Positions 1-11,108 of a stretch of 64,000 bases of DNA are shown one piece after another. Made by a program: the position numbers and the translations under genes. Origin of the DNA: Echinococcus granulosus (taxonomy: Eukaryota; Platyhelminthes; Cestoda; Cyclophyllidea; Taeniidae); the NCBI RefSeq assembly GCF_000524195.1, contig NW_020170456.1:276306-340305 (forward strand), written 5' to 3'. The notes beneath the pieces are model-generated. The model searched no databases. It was given only the letters and a program-made list of their open reading frames with translations, and had not been told where the DNA came from. Each line of letters begins with the position of its first letter. The first letter of the stretch is position 1.

Positions 1-829
1 AGGTCGTTAGCCTTAATCACTACGCCTCCACTCCTGTTAATGCCGCATAATTCTGTGCTGATATCTCAGCCACTGCCTAGGTAGTTGCAACTTCTGGACT
101 GTTGCTCTGTGGCAACATTGCCTCTTTTTTTCTCTTTGCGTTACATCAGTTAATGCAAATTGACTGTGACCAATTTTTGTGTCTTGGCATCGGAGTTTTC
201 TGAGTGAGCTCACCACAGAATTGGCTTAGCCAAGCGAATTAATGCCTAGGTACTGTTCTTGATCAGCTCGGAGTGTTTTATTCCCCCCCCCTCCCCTTCA
301 AAGCATATCACAAATCTGTGGGGGAAATACTGATTTGAATTTGACCAGTTTATGTCATCTGTTAAAAGGGGTCGTTTTGGTCAGTAAGTTTTGGCTTGTA
401 GCGTCTGAGTCTTCTCTGGGTCATAGTGGTCCGAAATGGGGGGTCATACATTCGCGGGGAGATACAACATGCTGGAATTGGAGAGCAAAACACCAAGGCT
501 TGGGTGAATTAATGGTCCACAAGGGAAAACCACCCAAATTTTGGGCATCCCCTAATTTTTGCTGCTGACAAACAGTTCATATCTATCTCGATAGTACAAC
601 TATACACAAGGCGGATTCTTTTTTAGTTTATTAATGGTCTGGGTCTTGGTGGAAAATCGACCAGTAGATGTTTTATACTTTCTATACGGCAACAATTTTC
701 CTCGTTTTGCTTCACCTCTTTCGTCTGACTAGTTTTTTTTCAGTCGAATTTGTTACATGCTTAACTCTGGTGTTGTAAATATCGTAGTTTAGGCGCCGTT
801 GAAGATTGTTTCTCGTCTCCTTTGTCAAG
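1..829. other. Upstream intron of SPTLC1 (no exon recognised)
   Basis: I see no coding exon here. The stretch precedes the first recognisable SPTLC1 exon and ends in a pyrimidine-rich acceptor at 828-829, so it is most simply intron. It contains a C-run near 282-291 and AT-rich sequence. The earlier SPTLC1 exons, including the one with the text that normally precedes the ENALAS-type motif, must lie to the left. Confidence 0.5.
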
Positions 830-3800
830 GCTCACTGGAGACGGCTATCGGTATGTGCGGTGGATTCTGTGCGGGATCACACTTTGTTGTGGACCACCAG
901 CGGTTGTCGGGTCAGGGTTACTGCTTCTCCGCCTCCCTGCCTCCGATGCTCGCGGCAGCAGCCCAGGCTGCTGTGGAGCAGCTAGGCGTGGAGGATGGCG
1001 TGCGGCAGTCGCAACTACGCGACCTCTCCCACCGTCTCCAGGCCGCGTTGGCGGAGGCGCCGCTGGCTCAATTCTGGAGCCTTGACTTCCACTCAAATCC
1101 TGATTCACCAGTGAAGCACATCCGCCTGGCTGTTGGTGCCAACTCCATGGAGAGACTGGAGCACGCCTGTGATCTTGCTGCTGCTTTGCCGCGAGCCGAT
1201 GCATCGGAATTGAAGAAGGAGCTCGAGGCCACGCCGGTGCTTCTTACAGTGGCGCGGTTAGTAAAACAATCAATCCCCTAGTTCTAAGCTGTAGGACTTG
1301 ACTAGAAACTTTCAAAGTAGATTTTAAAAAATAAATAGCTCTATTAGCCTCGTTGAGAAGTGACAGGTGCTTTCTATTTTGAAAACCTGCCTACGTAACT
1401 TTGGCGACTCGTCTTCTTTTTAATTTGACTGATTTGGAAAAGCTCTACCCTCTTGTAACCTGCCGTTAAGTTCCCATCTCTCTTCTGGGAAAGTTGGTGA
1501 CTTTTTTGGCCATAAAAAGAAGAGCTCAAGCTTTATAGATTCACTCGTAAGTTATATTTCTAAGTTGTGGAGGCGCCTGCGTCTCCGCATTACTCATAGT
1601 CAAGATGGCGCTGAGGGGTTTGCTATTCCCCTCTTTTATTGTTAAGTCATAAAATTTGGTTTTTTGCTAAGGGCAGGCAGTAGTTCATATCAAACTTTAT
1701 TTCTTCTCCGACTCATTCATTGCTTGATTGGTCCCAAGCCTAGTTGTCGCCAGCTCCTCTCACCCAATGCATCTTCGTCTGTCCCTTTTGGAGTATCTTT
1801 GGACTTTGTTCTTACTTTTCCATCTTGCCTTTTTTGGCGCCTTTCGCGTCTGCTTTCTTGAAGATATTCGGCTCCCGGCCCGTTGGCAGAGCCTTGATGT
1901 CGAGAACCGAATTTGCCTCAGCAAATTCCGACTTTTCTTTTTACCCGTACAGCAAAAAGTTGGCGATTTCGATAAGATGAAAGGGACCCTTGTCGACCTA
2001 ACCTCTTTATCCTAAAATCGGAAACTGTCTAGTTGAAGAATTTTGTTTTTTGGGTAATTGGTGGCAAATCCTCCGAAATTGGGCCACAATTCTATCAATA
2101 CTCTTCGTCCACATTACTGATGAATGACAACCAGGGAAGGGACGACAGAAAAAGGGTTATTTGTGTCAGCTTTCCGCATTGGCGAGAAGCACACTCGCAC
2201 ACACAGACGTGGCAGGCTCACATAAATGCCTCCTGCCAGAAGGAACACACGAAATAAGTTGATGTGTATGTGGGTGGGGAAAAAAAAGCAAATAAATTAC
2301 GGGAGGCGTTTACCTTCTTAGCTGGGAAAAGCTCTTCAATTACCCACCTAACTGGTTGAATTGAAACCCCTTCTCGAGTGGGCACCTGAACCTACCATCT
2401 GGTGTTTCTTTTTAAACTTTGAACGATTGCAGAGGGCTAGGTCTCCAGAACTGGAAGCCTTCCCCGACAAGACACAAGTTGTCTGCGAATTTTACCCCAA
2501 TTCCATTCGTCTCCGTTTCTGTCTTCGCTTTTATTCCTGTAAGAATTGTCATCTGCTTGATATATGAATATGCGATGCCAAAAGAAATTGTTAGTCACGC
2601 ATTGAGGAGGTAGTACGAGGGGGGAATACGGATGAGGCAGTGTCCTCTACCACCCCTCTCCTCTCTCTCTCTCTCTCTCTCTGCATCCCATCCCAGAGGA
2701 TAGTTGGAGATTTTGCTTTTTTTCTTTCACCTCTTTAACCCACCAATTCAATCATAATTGATGTTTGATCTTAAGGATGTGGGCTATCTCTTCTGGGTAA
2801 TCCATCCTACTCCAAGTAAGCCTAGTCTCCTGGGGAATAAGTGGAGCTTTCATTTGTGAAGTATGTCGCGAGTGTATCGTTTAGTTTGCTGACAGTTGAT
2901 GAATAAGTGGTGGAATGTAAAAAATCTCATTACATGGAAAGAAATAAGGACCACACTGTAGCACCTTGAGTCTTACTGTCAACTTTTCCCTCTCAGTTGA
3001 AGGGGCCTGGAAACGAAGAATGGGACATTTGTCAGGGCAAGTTGCAATCTGATTGGCTAGAGGTTGGAGTAGATGTAGAACGCTCTCAACCTGAGGATAA
3101 TTGCATTTTCTTATTTGCATTTTCTAGCTCCAACTGAATCGGTAAATAAAATTAGATTGTCCCGTCACGTAGTCGGAGCTGTGATGCTCAATTATCCCTC
3201 TGAGAGGGCATGAATGTTTATCTGCCCTCTTTAGCCTTGAAGCAGCGTAGCAACTGCTAACCACTCCACTTGTTGATGTCCTGATCTTGTAGTACAAACA
3301 TCTGGGTTGGTTGTCACCTTAGAGGGGCTGAATGACCTGTCCCCCTTAACCTTGAAGCAGCGCAGTGGCCCGCGGTCACACCAGTTGTTGGTGTGCTGGT
3401 GATGTTGTCCAAACTCGATGCTTTTGGCCCCACTCTGGTCTTCGTGAATCCTTTTTTCCTCCTCATTTCTGGTATAATAGACGGAGACCATTTTGTGGAG
3501 ATTGGAGACTAATGTGACAGGTGAATGTTTCAATAGTTAAACTGGTAGAATTTTGCCGAAAAATTGGAACGTCTCTGCTTTACACGTTCGGAGATTGAAT
3601 TAAACTTTTTGTTTTTACCGTGTTTACTTTCTTCTGTCGAATTTTGTGATCCTTCTAGCCGCAAAAAGTTTTGCCCGCCTTTTAACGCATGGAGAGATTG
3701 GCATAGCGATAGCACCCCCCATTTACATTCACCAGGACTAACCAACAAAAAGTTCTAGTGTTTCATGATCCGCACCGATTTTTTCCCCTATTTTCTATCC

Positions 3801-3955
3801 CCTTTAGCCACACAAGCAACACACTGAGGAAGATTCCAGAGCCGAGTATTCGACTAGCTCTGAATTGCTCAATGACTACGGCAGAGTTGGATCACGTCTG
3901 CGAGGTGCTTCGAAAGGTCGGCGAGACCATGGCGGGGGCAGAGGCCACGTTATAG
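830..3955 (+). CDS. SPTLC1: Serine palmitoyltransferase subunit 1, last two coding exons (partial)
   Basis: SPTLC1 is the non-catalytic long-chain-base subunit that pairs with SPTLC2/3 in the ER membrane to condense serine with palmitoyl-CoA, the first step of sphingolipid synthesis. Two exons are visible: 830-1256 and 3808-3955. The first carries GGFCAGSHFVVDHQRLSGQG and YCFSASLPPMLAAAA, which match the alpha-oxoamine synthase fold of SPTLC1 nearly word for word. The second carries IPEPSIRLALN and ends in TAG. The exon-1 donor (GTTAGT at 1257) leaves two bases of a codon and the acceptor CTTTAG (3807) supplies the third, so the frame is kept. The joined ALTxAR...PPSIR region aligns with the animal protein without a gap. 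Splitting a codon between the exons removes the apparent stop at 1279-1281. A polyadenylation signal AATAAA sits at 4226-4231. The N-terminal two thirds lie outside the window. Confidence 0.93.
2655..2682. repeat. (CT)n microsatellite
   Basis: Uninterrupted CT dinucleotides are read directly in the SPTLC1 intron. Confidence 0.9.
3190..3420. repeat. Diverged tandem duplication, period about 115 bp
   Basis: The string ccttgaagcagcg occurs at 3235 and again at 3350. The following bases also align (caactgctaaccactccacttgttgatgt against a related stretch with cacaccagttgttggtgtg), and so do the preceding gag-rich bases. Two diverged copies lie head to tail in the SPTLC1 intron. Confidence 0.6.
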
Positions 3956-5066
3956 TAGTATCACTGTGCACGCTAATATCCTTTCTCTACGAAATAACAA
4001 AAGTAACTGGTTTCTTCTTTTTGATCTTACTGTGACTTTTCTGGATCGTCTTTCTTTCTCTTTGCGTGTCTCTGTACGTTTGTGGATTAAGATGACTTCC
4101 ACTTTTTGTACTATCACTCTGTTCCTATATATATATATATCTGCTCCAATCTCTGAGTTGGACGTGAGCCATAGAAATTGTGGGGACTTTGGAAGTCATC
4201 CCCTTCTCATTTTGGCGAGAAGGGGAATAAAAATCCACTGTGAATTCTTCGGTTTGATCTTCATGAAGTTTGTTGTGCTTTACTCCTTGAGGGCTGTACT
4301 TTCAACCCGGCGGTCTAGTCTTCTCCTCGACTTCCGTACCTGATTGAGGTCTTAGAACTAGATTGATGCTTATGTAGTGTCACAGAAGGGTTGAATATAG
4401 GCATAATCACTGTTTTAGTGTGGTTGACCACTGGGCGGAGAGTTCAGCTGTGCAGAGTTTGCGGAGTGAAACGCCTTGTCACCGGTAAAGAGGGACAGTT
4501 AAAAGAGTCCGAGGGCACAAACTAGGCTGCTCGGCAGACTATGTCCAAATTTTTCGCCTGGTAGACTGAATTCTGTTTACTTTGACGACTTCGGTTTTGT
4601 GTCAAGCTTGAGGGACCTTCAAGTGAGTCACTGTGTTCTCATTGGTCCGTTCTTGCAGACGTGGGTGTAGGTGATGCCAGTGCGCAGGCTACCTTTCGCC
4701 GCAAAATCACATCAATTAGTGATGCCAAAGAATGTGGTATCGTTATGTAGGAGGAGTAAGTTGCTTGAAAGGTGAGCACAAGTTTCTCATTTTTCAATTT
4801 CGTCGGGAAAGACTTCAGCTTATCTCGAGGTGTTTGCTTCTTGAATATCTACAAATTATTCGTGTTCAGCAGCGGGAAAAATTCACCAATGACGACACTT
4901 GGAGACAGTCGACAAGACCTCCAGTTGATGATACCTACATTATCGGCTCTTCTAATACAGTGAAATAAAAGATCGGACCATTCTTTAACCACTGACCCGC
5001 GTCATTTGGGATGAAGTGTTGTTTGGAGGGACACTAACGACACTACCTCCTCGTTATTGTCATCAG
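3956..5066. other. SPTLC1 3' UTR and intergenic DNA with possible upstream exons
   Basis: The first part is SPTLC1 3' UTR, with AATAAA at 4226-4231. Two short exon-like stretches follow acceptor-like CAG sites at about 4660-4735 and 4868-4965. They read hydrophilic open frames but I could not phase them onto the following KH-like gene. They may be early exons of that gene or noise. A TA run lies near 4128-4140. Confidence 0.35.
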
Positions 5067-6073
5067 GTGAAGGAGCCACTGGGGAAACCGTCAAGCCTGA
5101 AGGTGATCACACTGTACTGATGAGAAACGGATTTTACAGAAGAGTGTCCCACCTCACTGTCAACCGTTCCTTCTCAAATAACACGGTATTGGCCCTGAAT
5201 AAAAGGCCAACACTCCCTCCAGATTTTCACAGAAAATCATTTCCCATAACATGTCTTTGTGAGATACCTCAAGCGGTCATTTCAAAGTCAGTCTCTTCAA
5301 CTTTTTTGTTTTGAATTTTTGAAAGGCTTATTGATTTCCAGTCATTTAAAAACTCTCAGCTGCTTGTACAAGTCCACGTTCCTGCTCTCATCGCAGACGA
5401 GATGGGCACAAATTTGAGCAAACTGCGTCCACATCCCAAAGTCCAGGTCGTTGAGATGGTGAAAGTGAACAAATCCTGCCAGGTACAGACCACCCTGTCT
5501 GAATGCGTGTCGTCCATAGGTGAGAAGGCGGTGGTAGTGGTGGAAACGGTCTCACGGTTGGTGGAAACCGAGTCAACAGAGCTGACATCCCTATGGAGTA
5601 AAGTGGAGGAGAAGAAAGAGTCGAAATCGGTGGAATTTGCAATTCCTATTGACACTATTGTGCCCCGACACAGACTCCTCCTAAACGAGGAGGTTCGGGA
5701 GAGTTGTGTTGAACCACACAACAGCAACAACAATAGCTACATTCCCATTGTGGATGTCACGAATGCTTTCGGTGACGCAAAAGAAGTGAAACAACCACCT
5801 CCACGAAAACGCTCCTTCAATACTGTTCTTGAGCGTCGATTTTGGATCCCCGTGGCACTTGCCCGTGTCTTCTCCGACACTCGTGATCGTCGTCTGGAGT
5901 CCATAGCTCGATTGAGTGATTGTAAGATCACTCTCTCGCCTCAAGTAAAGAAGAATGTGGTGGGAGATGTGGGTCGTATCGCGACGGTAAGAGCAGAGAA
6001 TAAACGGGGTTTAGACAGGTGTGTTAATCTGCTCTCCGACAAATTCCCCGCATTTCAATTGGAGCCCAGATAA
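5067..6073 (+). CDS. KH-like domain protein, paralogue A
   Basis: The core is a long open exon ending at TAA 6073 (223 codons from the ATG at 5402). The C-terminal 80 residues read as one KH-type fold: strand RRFWIPV, helix ALARVFSD, loop DTRD where KH domains have GxxG, helix RRLESIARL, strand CKITL, strand RIATVRAEN, helix LDRCVNLLSDKFP. The middle is acidic and Ser/Thr-rich. Two start models exist. If ATG 5402 is the start, the protein begins MGTNLSKL, a plausible N-myristoylation signal, with an acceptor CAG only 5-6 bases upstream. Alternatively the frame is open back to an acceptor at 5341 and joins in phase 0 to an exon 5067-5275 (weak GTCATT donor). The N-terminus would then read VQVHVPALIADE before MGTNLSKL, itself KH-like. 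AATAAA at 6149-6154 fits the 3' end. KH folds usually bind RNA or ssDNA; here this is inferred only from shape. Confidence 0.72.
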
Positions 6074-6148
6074 CAAAAAAAACTTGCCAGAGTGTACACA
6101 AATCAGAGGTTTTGCACTGCTGGACCATTTTGATAGTCGTTGATTTGA

Positions 6149-6154
6149 AATAAA
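6149..6154 (+). terminator. Polyadenylation signal of KH-like paralogue A
   Basis: AATAAA lies 76 bases after the TAA stop, a typical distance for a metazoan poly(A) signal. Confidence 0.6.
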
Positions 6155-9100
6155 CTGAACCTTATGCAACTAGGACTTGTCACCATGGCTGCCTAGAGAG
6201 CTCAAGCCCTTGTTTGTGGTGCAACCCTCCCACGTTTACTGCATGACTGCGACAGCCATGCAACGCGAAAAAAAACAAGACTTAGGGTTGATTGTCACAG
6301 GGAGGATCGCTTGACACCTTGTCAGAGTGGAGCACAGAGGTGAGTCTTGCCCACCGCCAGCCAGTAGTAAAGGCGTTTTTCCAAGTACATGTCAAACAAT
6401 GTCACCCTGACGGTGGTTGAGGTCAGTATGTATACTTCACTTGTGAGTCATGCATAAGTCGGTCACCCTACGGCAGGTGTGTCTGGGTGTCCCTTTGTTC
6501 CAACTTATCCACTCCACTCGTAAGGAAACAATGAAAATAGCGGGTCACCTAAAGAGGTAGACTTTTATTGTTGGATAAGAAAGAGCGCGTTTTCCAGAAT
6601 ATGTGATGAGTCATCGAGAATGGAAACTTCTAGAAAGTTGGACGGGAAGTTTTGCCTGGGCAGAGCTGGGGGGGGGGGGACAGGTCTCCGGGACTGGACT
6701 GCTGTCGGTCAATCGGATCGAAAAGCGGGAGGAACAAAGAGACCCAACAGAGCTAAAGGTGAGTAAGAAGCCAAAAAATGGAAAACAAAGTGAACTTTAA
6801 TAAGTGGGGCAGTTTTAAACGGCTACACAGGTTTTGAATACAACACGCATGATTGCGTTTTGCATCGCGTGAACAATGTCCACTAGAGGTGCAAATCAGG
6901 CGCGGCTGGAGAGGTGAAATTTAACTTGAAGCCACAAAAGAATTAAAGAATTTGCCAATTTATGTTTTTGAGGGAGATTTAGCCCTTTTAACCACTGTTT
7001 AAGCATGCAATTTTGCTAGAAAAGAGGTGTTGCAGCTGAATACACAATTTTACGGCCTCGATCTTGAAAGGGACTTATTTTGCAACATCGTGTAATCTTC
7101 ATCCTCAAGGTGCATACTTTTCCCTTGCAAAAGACTGGAAGGATGGTTAGACACCTGTCTGACATGCAAACTTTACTAAATAAATAGACGCTCATGACTT
7201 TTTGAATAAGCTCAAAGGCGGGTCGCTTTTTCTTCACTTATGTGGTGTCGGAGGAGCTCTGCCCCCAACCATATCAGTAGGACAATCCCCTGATAGGCGG
7301 CTCTGCTCTGCAAGGGAGGGCTCTGTCCTCCCCTTATTAGAACGCGTGTATTGGCTGTCTGTTTACAGAAGGCGATTGCGTGTAAGCCATGCTTCCACCA
7401 GACTGAAAGATCGGCCGACATGCTTCAAAGACGAAGGCGCATGGCACGCTCAACGACGATCAGTTACTACTCTCTGGCCTTCACCTTTTCCAAATGAAAT
7501 ATAAGCTTCGCAAGGGGACACTTTGAACTCCTCCTCCACGAGGCTGCAAGAAAAATCTCTAAAAACGGATGCCCTATTTTGATATTTCCTAAACTTCAAA
7601 ACAAGTGACGGGTAGATTAAAAGACCCCTAAAGCCATAAGTGTGAGAACAGCGCCACCTTTGGCCATAAAAGGATAAACTTATTAAATTTACTAAAGTTA
7701 ATTCTTAAAATGTAATTCTACTTCTCTTTCATTTGTCTTTTTACTCTTTCCCTGTCAATTGGGAGGGCTGAGGGGGTAGAGGGAGTTGAGTGTAGATTAA
7801 GCAGGTCATTGTCCAATTTAAATGCTCGCGATTTTTCGGCGGTGCTTTAAACTAACATTTTTAAAATAAAGCGCTGTAAATTAACTGCGCAATTCAACTC
7901 AATGGAACACGCACTGGTGTGTCCGATCACGCAAGTATTGTTACGGTTTTGTTTTTAATTGTTCCAGTGGCAGCAGAAACGGCAGGAGTCTGCAGGCGAT
8001 TTGGTTGTTCAGGTTTATTTCAATTAAACACTGTGTCTGCTAATTTGTGAGTGGAAAAAATTTCTGGTTGATAAATTCATCACTTCTATTTCTGGAGGGA
8101 ACCCTTCCATTACCTCACGTACACGACACGAGGTCCTTCCACGGGGCAGTTTAGCGGCGGTGTTATGAGGTATGCGGTTCGGAGTTGACCTTTAACAATT
8201 GACACACTTTTGGCCTTCAGCAAGTAAACAACTCTGTCTGTGGTACCCCTCCTAACTATTGGCACCTTTAAAGCGCTTGTTTGCCTAACAAACGTCGGAA
8301 TGCAAAGGCTATCTCCCATGACAAGGCAAGGCGTCGGCATCTACTCACGAGAGGGTGTACATACAAGTGAATAGAGGTGAAGAGCATCCCGATCGCCACT
8401 GAGACCCACTGTCTACCATTTGTTTAGCAGGGCTGATTTGTGTGTAAATGAATCGAATTCGGCCCATTTTGGACACTTCTTGATAAGTTCATGCTTAAGT
8501 AGGGAGTCATGCTAAACGTGTGGTGCCCAGCTAACTTCTCCAATCACCTCTCGTCAAAGAACACTTTTACCACGCACCAAGGCTTCCCCAAATGCGAAGG
8601 TTCTTCAGCCTTGCAAACCGCTTCAAGTCGACTATTGGAGCTTCAGGCAACGGTGAATTGCATCCATCAAACGCATCACTTACACCGCTTCCAATAAGCT
8701 TTTCCATCCCCTACCATTGTTAAGGCATCGAAAAGGTAGGAGTGCCCTGCATCCATTCCTTCATTAAGGTCATTTTTAAACCTTAAAATTCATAACTGAT
8801 CATTTCTAAGGGTTTTTTGAGGCAAACGTGTCTCCGCGGCGTCAAACTAGTAAGGAATGCCACTGTCATGCATTGCGTGATGCGTCTACGCGAATGCGCA
8901 AGAAACGGTCAAGTGGGTTTGATCAATAGAGACATCCTTTTCCTTAGGGACAAAGCACGAGCTCAATCCACCCCGTTTTGTCACATCCTCCCCGCGTTCT
9001 CCTGTCCGTTTCTCCTGCGCAGCGTTGGCAGCATCGACGATGAACTAAAGTAAGTTGTCGAGGTTGAGGATTTTCTAAAATTCTGAACGGAGAGATATTA

Positions 9101-10326
9101 AGAATAAAGTTGTAGAAAGAAAAATGAGATCATTGCCTTTATTTCTAAGAGGTGAAATGAGTCACACAAAGAACTAAATTTTTAATTTGCCTTCACTGCC
9201 GAAAAACTTCACTCCTATTGGCTCCAAGCAGCCCAATCATCGAGCCCAAACTTCTAAAATATGTTTTAATCAGGAAAATTCCTCCTCCATTGAATTTTTT
9301 AATAAAATAATTTTGCCTTTTCTGCATTTTGGAATTAACTTCGTTTGTATTCGTCCTGTGGCTAGAAATCCCCATTTACTGAACTGATGACGTCCTCCTT
9401 TAAAGTAAAAAAAGGCATTCTCATGGCCTTGATCCCAATTTATTCGTAACTTATGCACAATGGACTGCCCTGTCCACTCGCTTCCCCTTCTATTTACTCT
9501 GGTTGTTTCTCACTACAAAGGTGAACTTTTTGTCGTCCTCTAACTTTTCGCACCTGTCAGGTCAATACAAGGGGAGGAATTTATTTCCATGGGAAATCTT
9601 CCCAAAATTGTCTCTATGATGCAAGGAGTACCTGAGTTACACATTTAAGACCTATGAGATGCGGGGATACAAAAAAATCTTAAAGGTAAGAGGATAAACC
9701 ATGATTGAGGGCAAGTGAAGGTGTAGATCTATCACACCAGTCTGCAGAAGGCCACAAACCTGTGACTTCCAGTCTCGCGAAACCACTTGATACATGTCGG
9801 AGCTCTCAAAATGCCACCAAGCCTGTCAGTGACAAACTCAGCTGTGTTAGCCACAAGTCTGGAGTTTGTGATCGTCTTTTGGATGACTAATGTTTGGCAT
9901 GACCTTGTGATCATCACTGTGATCAATTTAGAGTCGTGACAACCGAGATTACCTGAAAGTCACTTAAGATCAAAGCCACATGACAGGTTGGCAAGTCCCA
10001 AATCCAAACACGCATACAAATTCTGCAGTGTTTTTCCACATATTTTATGACAAAAATGTCGGGTGGATCTAACTGCGGTATTCAAGCTGGTCCACAGCTT
10101 TGAGGAACCGAGTTTAAACACTTTCAGTTGTTTTATTCAAATCTTAACAAAAAACTGCATAATTCGAAGGGGATTTTTCTAGCTATGCCTTCCGTTGATT
10201 ACAGTAGGGCAAAAAAATTTGAGATGAGTTTTCATTGAACATGATGAAATGATCGTACAAAACCGTGTACAACAACGGCGAATCAAGAAATTTCCTCTTC
10301 CTTTCAGCAGTTCCTCCCGTCCGTCA
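6155..10326. other. Intergenic DNA between the convergent KH-like paralogues
   Basis: No recognisable gene was found. A G-run lies near 6668-6680. A minus-strand open frame at 8110-8340 (76 codons) is bordered by an AG and by a GTAATG donor-like site, and an open stretch at about 8820-9050 ends at a strong donor-like AAAGTAAGT. Neither shows a known motif. The minus-strand paralogue B has a TTTATT (AATAAA on its strand) at 10132-10137. Confidence 0.5.
10132..10137 (-). terminator. Polyadenylation signal of KH-like paralogue B
   Basis: AATAAA on the minus strand, about 190 bases beyond the stop codon of paralogue B. Confidence 0.45.
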
Positions 10327-11082
10327 CTAGGAGACAACCTCTAAAGTGACAGGAACCCTTCTTACCGTAAAGTTAGGAAATCTGGCCTCAATGAGATTGC
10401 GGCACTTGGCCATACCATAGGTGGTGACGGAGCGAATGAGCACCTTGCGTTTGGGAATACCAAAAGGATCCAACTTGGAGTCGTTAGTTAGTTCAATGCT
10501 GCAGCCACTGCTGCGTGCAATACTCTTCAATCTACGATCATTCTTGTCAGTGAAGATACTTAATGCTGTCTCTGGCACCCAGAAGTGACACTCATATCTT
10601 CCGCGTTTGTTCTCCTCCATTCCTGGAGCATCTTGAGGTGGAGCTGCAGTGGTGGAGACCATCTTACGAGGTTTTCTAGACTTCTGTGAGGCCATCATTT
10701 TAGATGAGGGTATGGAAGTCCTTTGTGTAAGCTTCTTTTTATAGCCACGAGAATCAGCCGCTGAATCTGAGTCGACAGTTGATTCTACATGTGTGAAATC
10801 TGTCCCCGAGTGTAGAGTGGGAACTGTTGAAGGTGTGGAACTACTTTGAAAGCTCAATTCAACACTCGAAGTTTTAGAACAGAGTGAAGTTGGACTGATT
10901 TTCATCGCTGAGGTCTGTAGAGGCGAAACTGCAGAGTTCTCCACCTTTTCAAAATCACCTTTTGGTGACGGTTGATAGGTGACCTCAACCGATGGGAACT
11001 GCGAATCGACGTCTTTGCGTTTCAGACGTAGCAGATTCCAGCCACATTGGTTGGAGGGCAATTTGGAGATTTTTGATCCCAT
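10327..11082 (-). CDS. KH-like domain protein, paralogue B
   Basis: A 251-codon single open frame, clearly a paralogue of the plus-strand gene at 5402-6073. Both start MG[T/S][N/K][L/I]SKL, have a long Ser/Thr-rich and charged middle, and end in the same KH-shaped domain: here FWVPETALSIFTDKNDRR, then LKSIARSSGCSIEL, then a conserved strand and a helix ending in ARFPNFTV. The GxxG position reads DKND. This copy has more basic residues in its middle (KKLTQR, SRKPRK). An acceptor-like CAG (minus strand) lies 23 bases before the ATG, at plus positions 11106-11108, and the frame is open back to it. A non-coding or coding upstream exon, or a trans-splice site, is therefore possible. Function is not known; RNA binding is only suggested by the fold, and the lost GxxG argues for an altered mode. 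The two genes face each other tail to tail. Confidence 0.72.
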   Translation of the reverse strand: MGSKISKLPSNQCGWNLLRLKRKDVDSQFPSVEVTYQPSPKGDFEKVENSAVSPLQTSAMKISPTSLCSKTSSVELSFQSSSTPSTVPTLHSGTDFTHVESTVDSDSAADSRGYKKKLTQRTSIPSSKMMASQKSRKPRKMVSTTAAPPQDAPGMEENKRGRYECHFWVPETALSIFTDKNDRRLKSIARSSGCSIELTNDSKLDPFGIPKRKVLIRSVTTYGMAKCRNLIEARFPNFTVRRVPVTLEVVS

Positions 11083-11108
11083 GGCGGAGCACTGATGGAC
11101 TGCTACTG

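Larger units (their letters stand above)
1257..3807 (+). other. SPTLC1 last intron
   Basis: A 2.55-kb intron, GT at 1257 and AG at 3806-3807. It holds a pure CT microsatellite at about 2655-2682 and a diverged tandem duplication at about 3190-3420. No coding exon was recognised within it; the short open frames lack codon or motif support. Confidence 0.75.

Noticed and set aside
845..1204. Antisense and shifted frames over the SPTLC1 exon
   Set aside because: Shadows of a GC-rich real exon; the sense frame matches SPTLC1.
3966..4343. 125-codon open frame after SPTLC1
   Set aside because: Falls in the SPTLC1 3' UTR, contains the poly(A) signal, and is hydrophobic and AT-driven without a motif.
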